Counted from the stretch's first letter, positions 26,604 through 37,210 are shown. The stretch: DNA of 64,000 nucleotides from Lindgomyces ingoldianus (GCF_010093535.1 NW_022985182.1:1061709-1125708), one strand, 5' to 3'. The notes: generated by a model not told the origin, from the sequence alone. Made by a program: numbers and translations.

Positions 26604-26887
26604 AACGATATATGCGATTATTTTCTGCTTGACCTGGACTCTCTTCTAGGAGACCTAGAAATTTGACAGCTTGGTTACGAAGCGGGACGCGCTGCTCTTT
26701 GCTAAGGAAGGATCTGACGCGAAGAAACAGAACGACGTCGGAGAAGTAAACATCGGCCTTGTAGGATTGGAAGACCGTCCACGTAAGCCCCATACGCATC
26801 ACGACACGCAAATATCTTCACGGATCTGTCTCTTGGACGGCCCAACGGCCCTATCCCCAAATCAATATCTCTTGTTCTTAGCTTATC

Positions 26888-27847
26888 ATGATGGGTTGGC
26901 TAGGGTATCTTGTGCCCAAGATTCTCTTGCCTACCTTTACTTGGCCTCACCAAGTCCTTGGATCCGTTGATTTGGCTTCAACAATTCCACCCGCACCACG
27001 GCTGTTGCCGCCTACTATTCGTCGGGCTGTCGGATTTGTTCATGATTACCTTCAGACCTTCTCGTACCACTACTGCCGATGGTGTGGCATTCCATTCGAT
27101 AACCAGATCGCAGCCCTTCCGTTTGGATTGGTGTTAAAGTGGTCAGACGGTACGCGGCTTGAAGAAGTAGCGGCAACCATGATTGCGCGGGCGGCGGGCT
27201 TTCCAGTGTCAAAGATCCTTTCATACGGCGATCATCCCGATACACCACATGCGCCCGTTTCGATTCTTATGACACGCATACCGGGAAAAGAATTGGGTGA
27301 ATTGTATGAGAAAATGACCGACAACGAGCGTGAGAGTGTTTTTGCAGAACTGCAGTGCATCTTGCAAGTCATGCGGAGATGGGAACGCCCAGGTGGCAAT
27401 AATCAGATCTGTTCCGTTTTGGGCACTGCAATCAGGAGCGTACGCATCCCTAATCATGCTGTCGGACCGTGTGAGTCCGAGGCAGAATTCAACAACCACC
27501 TTTTCAGCACGGTCTCCAGCCACAGCTTCACGACGCGAGAGGAGTTTGAAGAGACTGTTAGAATTGCCGAGAAGATCCGAAAGTCACAGCATCCGATTGT
27601 TTTCACTCATGGCGATCTCAAGCATCATAATGTCATGGTTCTCGATGGTCATATTTCGGCATTTTTAGACTGGGAGTCTGCGGGCTGGTATCCAGATTAT
27701 TGGGAGTTCACTACACCGTTAAGATATGGCCCAAAAGATTTTTGGTGGAATGCGATGGTACGGAGACTGGGTGGAGAAAATTATGTCACGGAGCTAGAGA
27801 GTGAGAAAGCACTAGTTGCTCTTACGGTGGATTCATGGGTATGGTAG
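26888..27847 (+). CDS. APH/choline-kinase-like phosphotransferase family protein, 319 aa
   Basis: This is the only intact, convincingly coding gene in the window. The protein has the marks of the aminoglycoside-phosphotransferase (APH) fold of protein-kinase-like enzymes. FGLVLKWSDGTRLEEVAA (residues 79-96) supplies the likely ATP-binding Lys84 and helix-C Glu. FTHGDLKHHNVMV (239-251) is the catalytic loop, with Asp243 and Asn248. FLDWESAGWYPDYWEF (259-274) holds the metal-binding Asp261 followed by the fungal-type W-x-P-x-Y-W-E block. Fungi carry many such proteins; most have no known substrate, and they need not confer drug resistance. There is no signal peptide. The N-terminus (MMGWLGYLVPKILLP) is hydrophobic but short. 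Either Met1 or Met2 (26891) may be the start; a 5' exon cannot be excluded. An AATAAA lies at 28233. Neighbours are dead transposons, so context gives no pathway. Confidence 0.85.
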   Translation: MMGWLGYLVPKILLPTFTWPHQVLGSVDLASTIPPAPRLLPPTIRRAVGFVHDYLQTFSYHYCRWCGIPFDNQIAALPFGLVLKWSDGTRLEEVAATMIARAAGFPVSKILSYGDHPDTPHAPVSILMTRIPGKELGELYEKMTDNERESVFAELQCILQVMRRWERPGGNNQICSVLGTAIRSVRIPNHAVGPCESEAEFNNHLFSTVSSHSFTTREEFEETVRIAEKIRKSQHPIVFTHGDLKHHNVMVLDGHISAFLDWESAGWYPDYWEFTTPLRYGPKDFWWNAMVRRLGGENYVTELESEKALVALTVDSWVW

Positions 27848-28600
27848 CCGGTGCGGCTCGACAACCCTCACTGCTCGTGGCGGCAAACTGTTGAGAGCTT
27901 TAGGGGCATAACAGCGTTTCTTCTGGAGGGCCTTGTACAGAACTTTAACAGCCCCTCAGCTGAACCTTTCTCCCATCCGGCCTGACCTCAGGCGCTGGGC
28001 AACTGCAGATGCACCACCGACATTTTGAACGATGCGTAGAGCAAGAAACTCTCTATCTAGCGTCCTGTGTCCATATGCGATTGGAATATAAAGATATGGT
28101 ATTGGATAGCGGCCTCGTACCTCTGCACAGCAGCAGCACAAAACCCCGGTGCCGTCCACCTACCTACCTCTCCCTTGCAAATTTGCTCATGGCTGCCCTT
28201 TTGGTATTAGCTTATACTGGATATATGTCGCGAATAAACCTTCTGACTTTATAATCTGCTGTTCATCGCTTGTTTAGCAGGTTCAAGTTACTGTGATTTA
28301 GCCCGATCGCTACCGTCAGTCCATGGCCCTCACGCGAGAATGTGATGATCAAAAAGCAAAGCTGCTACAAGGCTGTTTGGCTGAACAAATTTCGGTTTAG
28401 AAGAAGGAAGTTGGAGGAAAATGGTAGAATGGAAAGCTCCTAAACCTATGTCATTAGCAAACATGGGTTTCTTCAGCGAACCTAGTTTCTGTCTGCACAC
28501 AGCATGAGTTGGGTATATAGAGTGCCATGGAACAGTATACGTACCGGTAAGAATCAGACCCTCTGCTCTAAAATCATGCACTGTTAGGGGTTTGTTGTAG
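27848..28600. other. unmutated intergenic DNA downstream of the kinase gene
   Basis: The composition is normal. Short open frames of 67-83 codons occur on both strands (minus 27956-28159, plus 28009-28254, minus 28330-28581). They overlap or abut, lack family motifs, and look like chance frames in higher-G/C DNA. I do not call them genes. The region may include the 3' untranslated end of the kinase transcript. Confidence 0.5.
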
Positions 28601-30538
28601 CTAGCACAAAAGCCCTATTCTTAAAGGTATTAGCTAAATGCGCTTGCAGTCTCTATCTTTCTATTACTTTCTTTAAAGAATAGCAAGTCTAAGACGCTTA
28701 GATTCTAGTAGAGTTAAATTATTTACTTATTTTATAAAGGTTTTAGTGCTAGAACTTTATTTATTAACTTATAATTTCTAAATGCATTTCTTACTATGTA
28801 CATAGCAACAATTACAAGCATTAGATTATAAAATAGTAGGTAAGTTTTAATACCTTTATGCAACACATGCTTTAGTCTATTCTGTAATTAGTATTAGGTG
28901 CATGTGTAATAAAGATTAATTTTACTTTTTATTTAAAGTAAACATTATGTACTTAGCGTTTTACTAAAGTTGTATAGTAAATTCTATGTTGCTGCACTTA
29001 TTATAAAAGATAGTAAATATTGTTTTCTAACCTATTACTATTAGTTAATGTAGGCTATAGTAAAACAGACTTACCTAAAAACATAAGCCCCTACTAGATT
29101 TAAGGTAACATGTAAATTCTATAAATTTGCTAATTCTTAAAGTGCTAAAAACACAGGCTATAATAAAAGCCTATATCTTAACTCTACACTACAGCTTTAG
29201 AAGCACAAACTAATTATTCTTCTACTACTATGTTTCTAGGTAAAAAAAATAAATTTATAAGCTGTATCTTTGCAGTCTCTTTCTAAAGAGTAGCTTAAGG
29301 ATATTGTATAGCTTGTACTTAATAAACTGTCTAATGCAATTAGTACTAACGCTATAAAACACCTAAATAGCCGCAGTAAACTTACATTTAAGGTAGACAG
29401 CGTTATGTTTAGGCTTATTACGTTCACTTTTTCCTTCTTCTCTCCCTCTTTATTAGTCTCCTTGCTGTCCTATTCCTTCTCTATCCTAGCTTACCTCTAG
29501 CTAGCAGTAAAGTCTTTATAGTACTAAACTACAGTCTATAAGCCTAGCTTTTTGTTACTATACCTACACTTAATTCTAAGCGCAATAGACATAACATAGT
29601 TCTTAGATGTTTTAATATTGTTTAGGTTTACTTCTAGATTTAACTTTTTATATCTAATGTTAAAATTTTACGTTAGTAAGGTGTACTACTTTTAAAGATA
29701 TTATTATAAACTTACTAATCTTATAGCTTTAACACACACTTGTAGTTTTTCTTTATTTTTAGTTAAAGTGCTTTTAGAATTTGCTTTTTGTTAATAATAT
29801 CTTTCTTCTTTTTAACAGCCACATTGTGGCTAGCACGCTTAAAAAAGGCCTCTAGAGAAATCTTTACTAGCATTTTAACAGACAAGGCGCTACAGAGTGA
29901 AAAATAGGAAAAATATCACAAAGTTCTAAAACTAATAGTAATGCTGCTAAGAAGACAACAATGTTGCAGTAATAGCTAAGGTAGTTAGGTAGGCTTAACC
30001 TAGCAGCACAATAGTGCCTTTATACTGCAAAGGCATAGCACAAGCTAACTTAGCAAGGAGGGATAGCACTGTGTTGTAAGACACTAGGGGGCGCATGGCA
30101 AGGGGGCCTATTTTGTCCCTAGCCCTTAGGGACGATTCTGTCCCCCTTCTAAAACGCACCCTAAAGCTTAAAAACTGCCTCTAAGCATCCTTCTTGTCTA
30201 GACTTAACAAAATCCTAGGGGCCTGCCAGACTTATTAAATTAGTACAATTAGCTATTAGTGGAGCGCGGGGCAACGTGACTGAGCAGCAGGTGAGCAGCA
30301 GGTGAGCAGCCTGAAAGTGGGTGAGCCGAGGGTGATAAGCGCCTAAGTAAAGCAGCACTGCTTACTAGCTATAGCAAGAAAGAGAGCGCTGGAGAAATTT
30401 AACTAACTACCTAAATAAAAGTAAAACACACTTTAAAAATAAACTATAGTAAAAATAGCTAGCATACTGTACTATTTAAGTTAGTTATTATATAATATAT
30501 AAAATAAAAAGCATACAGTAAGGTTTTATATTAATAGT
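28601..30538. other. AT-rich degraded DNA with a G/C-richer patch
   Basis: RIP-like composition resumes. From about 29820 to 30370 the G/C content rises. This part contains a hairpin-forming 'gtccctagcccttagggac' near 30116, a 'gagcagcaggt' unit repeated near 30283-30305, and a 'ggggcaacgtgactgagc' word (30253). These look like pieces of transposon ends that kept their sequence. A 63-codon minus-strand frame (29236-29427) has no recognisable content. Confidence 0.45.
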
Positions 30539-30544
30539 ACTATA

Positions 30545-32406
30545 ACGTACCTAACAGGTTGGCCGGCCACACAGGTTAGCCGGCTACTTTTGCTAAGCCC
30601 CCACTAAAACCACCCTATTCTAGCGCAAAACAGCCTACTTTAGCTCTATATAGAGTAATATAATATAAGATATTATTTAGAGTCTACTTCTGCTACTTTT
30701 TTACATGTATGTAAGTTATGCCTAGTCTAATTACACTACTTACATTACTTTTAACTTAGCTTACCTTCTTTAGCGCACACCTGTGTCTTTAGCTTCTTCC
30801 TATTACTACGCGCTCTAAACTTCTTTAAAGTAGTTAAATAAGCCTTATTCTTAACTATTAAAGTTTTTTTTACTTAAATTTACTTTCTTTTATGTAATCT
30901 ATGTTATGTAGCAGCCTTATTTACTACTTAAAGCTTTATAATCTCTTTTTACGCTAACACTAGCTTATGCGTAATAATTACTACCCTCTTTAAAACTTTT
31001 TTAAAAGCCTTTACTATAGATGTTAGTAAGCTATTTATATACCTCTAAATTTTTACTTTTATAAGCATTAATTATAACCTAAATTTAAAAGTATTACTTA
31101 GGGTTTACAACTACTAGAGCTTATTATTAATAGGCAGTAGTAGTAATAAAGTATATAACTAGATATTAAAAGCTATTTTAACTTATTCTAGGTTAAATAG
31201 AACTAAACTAGCGCTTTAAACCTTTTTTTAAATATTACTAAAAGTAATTACTGCATTATAGGCGTGTATAAAGCATAGTAGAAACTTAAGTTTTATAATA
31301 TAAGTAATCTAGTTACATATAAAATCTTTAGCTTAGCGTTTATACGCCTTTTTTAAAAAGGTAAAATAACCTACATTAAGAAGCTATAAAAGGTGCAATA
31401 AGTGTAAAGGCATATAAATAGTAATAATCTTATTTTTTTTATAGTACTACTAGAAATTAAGCAAGTTATAGCTTTTATAGCTATTAATAATAAAAAGCTA
31501 ATAAGCGCTTATAACTTTTCTCTTTATATGCTTATTAAAGTGCTTTAACTACTGCAGCCTAAGCTTATTTATTATCTAGCTGTTTTTAGAGACTATAATA
31601 ACCTAGTTCTAAAGTAAATTTTTTTTTATACTAAGTAAAAAAGTAATAGCAGCTCTTAAAAATAATAAAAAGTAAAATAGCCTACTTTATTGTGTTAATG
31701 CCTTAGATAACTGTTATCTACTTTCTATTACTTTACTATATTGCTTTTAGCTGTTTTTATTTTTCTAAAGTTATAATAACTACTTTAGTTAATATCTAGC
31801 CTATTATAAAGCCTAACTTATTAAAGTTATACATGTCTTTATTTTAGATACTATACTTAGCTTTTATGTTAGCTACTAGGTAACACTAGCCTTAAATAAC
31901 TTTTAAATTTTTATAAAGCGCTCTTTTATAATTATACTTATAATTAAACTTTATTATAAACTTAGAGCAGTGCTTAACCTACATACTAGGCTAGTTTAAG
32001 CTAACCTAGCCTAGATTACGCTCTACGCGTAAGAAATTAGCTATATTAGCTATAGCTGTAAGCCTAAAGAGAAATCTATATGTAATAAACTTAAGTATAT
32101 ACTTAATAACTACTTTTTTTTAAGCTTAGTTAGATTTTTTAATTTAGGCTAGTATTTTACTTCTAAAGGCTATCTAGCGCGTTAATTACTTAGTGTTATG
32201 TAAAAGACATTATAAATAGCTACAGCGTGTTGTAAAAAAAGTTTTAAGTTTTATTTAAAAGCTTAAAAAGTAAGCTATATTTAACATTCTTTAGAAGATT
32301 TAATCTAGTGTTGTTGTTAAAGCATTATGTAGATAGGTAGAGTGTGGTAGGGGCTTAGCAAAAGTAGCTAGCCAACCTGTGTGGCCGGCCAACCTGTTAG
32401 GTACGT
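30545..32406 (-). mobile_element. second Fot1/Pogo-like transposon, complete, 1862 bp, RIP-inactivated
   Basis: Inverted repeats of about 57 bp bound the element: ACGTACCTAACAGGTTGG on the left and its mirror on the right. A TA duplication flanks it (30543-30544 and 32407-32408). The inverted repeats share a plan with each other and with the partial element at 33158, but differ in sequence from the Fot1-like element at 4658. It is therefore a distinct subfamily. The transposase remains run on the minus strand. Confidence 0.92.
30780..32310 (-). pseudogene. degraded Fot1/Pogo DDE transposase (minus strand)
   Basis: Minus-strand reading gives KKVVIKYILK, then ANFLRVERN in the helix-turn-helix region (about 32000-32135). 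DMYNFNKLGFIIG follows near 31802-31838, and ITVI then GIN near 31690-31715. As in the element at 4898, the sixth residue of DMYNF(D/N) is Asn where the family has a catalytic Asp. A mutated Cys/His-containing tail lies near 30700-30780. Many TAG/TAA stops interrupt every frame. The product would have been a nuclear transposase that recognises the 57-bp ends; it is not functional here. Confidence 0.82.
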
Positions 32407-32408
32407 TA

Positions 32409-33155
32409 AGTCTAAATTAACACTATATTAACATATAATAAGTAGTAAGTATTTAATTAAAAGGTATAAAAAGTGCTACTATAGTATTTAACATTATTAT
32501 AGAGTGTAGAGAGAACCTATTTCTGCTAGATCTAAAATTATTAGCTTATTATATAATAAAAAGAGTAACTTATAGTATTGTAACAACCAGCTATCTAGGT
32601 GTTTCCTAGGCTGTCATAGACTAGCCTAGACCGCACTAGGCAGTCCTAGGCAACTTCTAAACTGTGCTGTTAACCCCGCACTTCCTAGACAACGCCTACC
32701 TTGCCTAAAAAGCTAGGCATCCTAGACAGGTAATACTTTAAACTAGACCTACAGCATACTAGATCTGTTGCTACTAGCGCTGCTGTGCCTAGCTCTCTAG
32801 AGAAGTATATAGCTAGTTATAAAAGCTCTTTTTAAATAGTAAAGAATTACTTTAGAAATTAAGTAAGTACTAATTATACTTTTATGTTATAGTTACACTT
32901 TTATTAGTTAATACACCTTTTAATTATAAAGTGTATACTTTATTTTTTATAATATAATTCTTTACTTACTTAATAATACTTAGTATAACTATTACTACTT
33001 AAGCTAGTGTTGTGCAAGACTTATAGACTCCCTCTATAAATAGACTACTTAATAAAAGGGGGACATCTATGTAACCCTCTTAAAGACTACTACTTTTAAA
33101 CTCTTTTACTTAAGCTAAAACACTCTTAAAGAAGATTATAATAAGTAATATTACT
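32409..33155. other. LTR-like G/C-richer block and AT-rich DNA
   Basis: From 32579 a block starts TGTAACAACCAGC, a plausible LTR 5' end, and keeps a moderately G/C-rich sequence to about 32830. I found no matching end or partner LTR. The rest, to 33155, is AT-rich with no frame. It may be a truncated or solo LTR. Confidence 0.4.
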
Positions 33156-33157
33156 TA

Positions 33158-33378
33158 ACGTACTTTACAGGCGAGTTGCTTACACACCTGAGTTGCTTAC
33201 TTTTGCTAAGACTCTACTCTAACAAACTCTATTATAGCTTATAACAACCCGCTCTAGCACTATATAGTACAGTACAGCCTAGAATATTATTTAGATACTA
33301 CTTCTGCTTCTTACTTACATGTTTGCGCGTTATGCCTAGTCTAATTACACTGTCTGCAGCGCCTTTAGAATAGCTTAC
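33158..33378. mobile_element. left end of a third Fot1-like element, interrupted
   Basis: After TA at 33156-33157, the sequence ACGTACTTTACAGGCG starts an end that matches the element at 30545 over about 200 bases. Shared words include 'tacttttgctaag', 'tattatttaga' and 'gttatgcctagtctaattac'. The match stops at 33378, where a retrotransposon LTR begins. The other end is not in the window in recognisable form. Confidence 0.72.
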
Positions 33379-33876
33379 TGTTACAATCCTTGCTCTAGCG
33401 AAATGGCATTTTCGGGAGCACTACGGCCTATAGTGTTGTTAGTGAGAAAAGGGGAGAACTTAGCTAGATTAGGTGTACAGTCCGTCGAGCAGAGTGTGGG
33501 CGAGGCGGGGGTGAAGGAGGCAGGTTGTGGTTTAACCTAGCGGCTGTATAGAGAGCTAGCAAACCTAATCTAGAAGAATAGAAAAGGAGGTATATATAGT
33601 GCAAGATATATAAGGTAGCAATGTCTTTATTAAAAAGGTTTTAATACCTCTTAGTCTATTAAGTAAGTAAAGACTAAATAGTAATTATTGCCCTTTAACT
33701 ATAGTTGTAATTAAGACTATATACATGTAGTTTACATGCTTTGCATGTTTACATGCTTGCATGCTCCTTTTGCTTACATAACTTGTAAACTTACACGCCT
33801 ACAGTTTCTATTAGATAATATATTTTACTAGGCTTTTATCTAAAAGCTAAAGCTATTCTTTATCTATCCTGTTACA
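33379..33876 (-). repeat. probable 3' LTR of a minus-strand Gypsy element (498 bp)
   Basis: The block starts TGTTACAATCC and ends CCTGTTACA. It starts exactly where the Fot1-like sequence breaks, and Gypsy pol on the minus strand lies to its right. The G/C-rich segment 33400-33560 escaped mutation. The right boundary could instead be near 34015, where another TGTTACA occurs, and no clear polypurine tract was found, so the end is uncertain. Confidence 0.5.
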
Positions 33877-34499
33877 TAATTTGTTTATTATAAAGCTAAG
33901 CATCCTCTACCTAATGTTGCTTAGGCTGTGTAGGACAGCTAATTAAGTTATTATAGTCTGTCTGTTAGCTGTAACATGTAGGCTTCTCTTCTAGTTAGCG
34001 TCCTTGCTGTTACAGTGCTTCTGCTGTAAGTGTTAGTTTTTCTTTTTAGCTAGTGTATACCTCTTTTTAAAGCCTAGCTTAATGTCTAACTTTCTTAACT
34101 ATACCTTATTAGGCTTTTTATTTTTCTACTACTACCTGTTGTTTTTGCACTATTGCTTATCTTAATTCTTTTTACTATATAAAAATACATCTTTATAGTG
34201 CTTATTACTTAAGCAGTTCCTTTTACATAATATTCTTATTATTAGACAAGTATGTAGAGTGTGTGTAAAAAAAGAGTTATTATAACACTTTTATGTCTAA
34301 TGTAGCTTAAGATTATTTAGAGTAGAAGTGTAAAAAGCTGTTAGCAGAGTTAAAGGTAATGCAAGAGAATAAGATACATAAAAAGAAAAAAAAGGTAAAA
34401 GTAAAAAAAAAGTTTCTAAAAAAATAAAAAGAGTCTCTTACACATCTTTAATTTTTTATTACTTATTAAAAAAGAGCGCAGTGTTAGTTAGATTTTTTA

Positions 34500-35621
34500 G
34501 CAGATTAAAAAGTAAAATATTTAAAAAAAGACTTTTTATTCTTAGATAAGCTTAAAGTGCTTAAGGTAAAGGCTATAAGTTTTTCTTCTTCTTAACTTAT
34601 ATTAAAGAGTTGTAGACTTTTTACATTGCAGCTAGCTAATGCTGCTATAGTTTTAGCTAATAATAATGTTTTCTAGACTAAGAAGCTTTCTCTAGGGTAG
34701 TTTTATTTAGAAGGGATTTTAAGTACTTATAGAGGGCTTAAGAGGTGTTTAATAGGCTTTTAATAGGTTTCTAAGTGTTTTTACTAGTAGGCTATCTTTT
34801 TTATTTAATTAAATACTTGTTTTCTTAATAGTCTAAGATTTATTTTACTTTATACTCTTTTTTCTCTTCCTTTTATCTAGTAGTTGCTAGTAGAATAGTC
34901 TTAAGTGTAAGTTTAAGCTTAAAGATGTAAAACTAAGAGTGTATTTACATTTTTTTTAAGTAGCTTAAGTTTACAAATGCTAAGGCGCGTTTATATAACT
35001 TTATAAAGCTTTATGCATTTTTTAGTAAGCTTTCTAAAAAGTTTAAGTGTTTTAAGATTCTTTATATCTAAATATATATAGTTATTAGAGTGTATTTCTA
35101 GTGCTAGTTGCTTTTTTTAGTTTACTATTTTTTTATAGCTTTCTAAGCTAACTATGCTTTTCTAGTTAATTTCTAATATAGTTCTAAAAGTTTAGTTGTT
35201 TCATTTATAGCCTTTAAAAGGTCTATTAGCTGTAAGCCTTAAAGCTTATATTATAAAAAGTATCTAAAATTAGCTTTATATAGGGTTTCTTTAGTTATAG
35301 CTAATTGTGTAGTGTTAATAGCAAATTATGCTATTAGCAACTATTCTGCCTAGTTATTTTATTTATATAATACATATTTATGCAGGTACTTCTCTACTTC
35401 TGTGTTTACTTTTTCTGTTTGTCTGTCTATTTATAGGTAGTATGCTGTAGAGAGCTTATAATTAATTCTTAGGTGTTTAACTACAGCTATCTAGTACTTG
35501 CTTATAAATAGTTTGTTATAGTTAAAGATAATAACCTTAGAGTAGCTGTAAGTAGCTAAGACATTTCTTTTTAGTTTAAACATAAATTTCTTAGCTATAA
35601 TGTTTTTTTAATAGCTATAAG
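34500..35621 (-). pseudogene. Gypsy pol fragment: integrase and chromodomain-like end, minus strand
   Basis: On the minus strand from 35460 leftward the frame reads DRQTEKVNTEVEKYLHKYV, then AE, a stop, LLIA, a stop, and FAINTTQLAITKETLYKANF. This matches the C-terminal half of a Ty3/Gypsy integrase core, broken by several stops at former Trp/Gln codons. Further left (about 34500-35050) the translation resembles the integrase C-terminal segment and a chromodomain. The fragment is cut on the right by the Copia LTR at 35622-35911, so reverse transcriptase and gag of this element are missing from this side. Confidence 0.85.
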
Positions 35622-35911
35622 TGTTGAATGGACTCTATGCTAGCTATGCAAAGCAAAGAGGTTTGCACAGTGTACACATTGTGCGGGGGGGGTGGGGTTG
35701 CAGGTAACTGGTGTTGATTCTTGTTTTTCTAAGTCTGTGCGAAGGAAAGGGTATTTATCTGTCTGTGCGTACAACTGTGACACAAGACTATGTCATGTGA
35801 CGCCTAACCGCGTATCTAAATACTACTATTTAGACACTAGCAACTTTTCTTTTTCCTTTATACAGACCTTGCCTAGTTTGCCCTGCTTATACTACTAAAG
35901 CTCTTACAGCA
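35622..35911 (-). repeat. Copia 3' LTR, minus strand (~290 bp)
   Basis: On the plus strand the block starts TGTTGAATGGACTC and ends CTTACAGCA, so the minus strand reads TGCTGTAAG to CCATTCAACA. Copia RNase H coding sequence lies immediately to its right on the same strand, as expected for a 3' LTR. It interrupts the Gypsy integrase fragment. It is little mutated and contains a G run (35684-35696). A 68-codon plus-strand frame inside it (35692-35898) is a by-product and not a gene. Confidence 0.72.
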
Positions 35912-35914
35912 CAG

Positions 35915-36100
35915 CGCCCTGTTTATTGTCTTGTACAGGCCTAAGCCTATTAACTAATGCTTTAACTCTAACAGTTAGTTAGTTACGCAAAACTAGTTTC
36001 TTAAGGGCAGAGTTTAGCGCCTTCTTTGTACAGGCATCTGCTAGGTTATTTTTTCTATTAATCTACCTAATTTTTAAAATACTACAACAGTTTATAAATG
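35915..36100 (-). pseudogene. Ty1/Copia pol C-terminal fragment (RNase H end), minus strand
   Basis: The minus strand reads NRKNNLADACTKKALNSAL and then KKLVLRN, a stop, LTVRVKALV. This is the NPADALTK-type C-terminal end of Copia RNase H, with the Pro turned into Leu and the Trp-type codons into stops. The upstream part of the RNase H cannot be followed beyond about 36100, so the element is truncated or interrupted there. Confidence 0.75.
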
Positions 36101-36700
36101 ATCTGTAAAAGCAAAGCTTGCTTAGAGCAATAGTTAGTACATTAAGGTAGGTTATTTAGGTTAAATAATAGTTGTAGCATAATGTATATATAAGAACAGA
36201 GCTCTGTACCACTACGCTAATACAACTAAAAAGGTGTGAATAATTAACTAACAGTTAATTATTGCGTACAGAATAGTATATATACCCGTCACACGTAAGC
36301 GCCATCCTAGCCTTACAGTATAACAAGGTTAGCACAGTTAACTACGTGGCCTTCTCTCGCTCATAGAGGTTTAGGCTAGGCTAGAGACAACCGCTAGTGC
36401 TAGTGCTTACCCTAGCATTACCTATATATATATATTATACTATGCAAGAATACTTAGCTTAAGTATTCTCATGCGTACCTTTTAGTACAGTAGAGAAAGT
36501 TGTATAGTATTAGCTTAGCAGGCGGGGCACCTACCTTATTACAACAATAGTCTTCCTCTTCTTTGCACCTTGCGTTCTCTAGCGTTGCACCTGTTCCTTT
36601 CACTGCCTAATACTGCCACGCTACGCCTAATACAGCTACCTAATATCTTTAATTTAATTATTTTAGCATTAAAGCCCTAGTTGTAAAGCTGCAGCTTGCA
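36101..36700. other. LTR-like block of unknown family
   Basis: The block 36200-36620 is richer in G and C than its flanks. It contains a palindrome-like 'taactaacagttaatta', a TATA-like 'agtatatatacccgtc' and 'gcggggcacctaccttattaca'. Read on the minus strand, the last word gives TGTAATAAGGTAGG, a possible LTR start. No partner or duplication was found. It could be a solo or truncated LTR inserted in the Copia element. Confidence 0.35.
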
Positions 36701-36757
36701 TAGTTTGTTGCCTCTGCAGGAATTTCTTAGAGTGCTAGGGAGCTCTAGCGCTGCTTC

Positions 36758-36782
36758 TGCCTCTGCCTCTGCCTCTGCCTCT
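36758..36782. repeat. (CTCTGC)n hexamer microsatellite
   Basis: About four copies of 'ctctgc' follow one another. Confidence 0.7.
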
Positions 36783-36947
36783 CTATTAAGGCAAGCATTA
36801 ATATAGTACATGTAATACCTTAACAAGCTGTTTTACTTACATAACTACTAGTTTAGCTTCTTTAACTGCTGTTTAAATATAATAGGCTAATGCCTAGAGG
36901 TGTAAGTAAGAAATTACCTAGCAGTGTTAGGAAATGCATAAGGTAAA

Positions 36948-37135
36948 TTGCAGTAAATTGTAGCAAACTACAGCAAATTGCAGCAAACTATAGCAAATTG
37001 TAGCAAACTACAGCAAATTGCAGTAAACTACAGCAAATTGCAGCAAACTGCAGCAAACTACAGCAAACTACAGCAAATTGCAGCAAACTACAGTAAACTA
37101 CAGCAAATTACAGCAAACTACAGTAGATTACAGCA
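36948..37135. repeat. 7-bp minisatellite of 'cagcaaa'-type units
   Basis: About 27 units alternate between 'cagcaaattg', 'cagcaaacta' and similar, with a basic period of 7 bases. The period is a multiple of neither two nor three, so the 61-codon plus-strand frame (36978-37163, repeated LQQ and NYSK) cycles through all phases of the repeat and is not evidence of a gene. Variation is mainly C/T. Confidence 0.88.
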
Positions 37136-37210
37136 GCAGGCAATAATCCCTAGTAGATATTAGTTGTGTTGCAAGTAGCTCTACGTATAGAGAGGGTTCT
37201 AGGGGGGTAA

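Larger units (their letters stand above)
26491..28600. other. normal-composition island flanked by RIP-mutated DNA
   Basis: Base composition changes abruptly near 26490 and again near 28600. Inside, CA, TG and CG dinucleotides are common and stop codons are not over-represented. The island holds one clear gene and about 750 bases of unmutated non-coding DNA. RIP acts on repeats, so its absence suggests this segment is single-copy. Confidence 0.85.

Noticed and set aside
26602..27668. Seven additional frames overlapping the kinase gene (67-112 codons)
   Set aside because: They are shadows in other frames of a clear coding sequence and carry no motif of their own.
26888..27847. Reading the kinase-like gene as an antibiotic-resistance determinant
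   Set aside because: The APH fold is widespread in fungal proteins of unknown substrate; nothing in the sequence or context supports aminoglycoside specificity.
27956..28581. Three small frames downstream of the kinase gene, one with a hydrophobic C-terminal stretch
   Set aside because: They conflict in strand and position, match no family I know, and such lengths are expected by chance in DNA of this composition.
29236..29427. 63-codon minus-strand frame with hydrophobic residues
   Set aside because: It lies in RIP-mutated DNA; Leu/Ile/Ser richness follows from base composition.
35692..35898. 68-codon plus-strand frame
   Set aside because: It lies inside a Copia LTR, antisense to the element.
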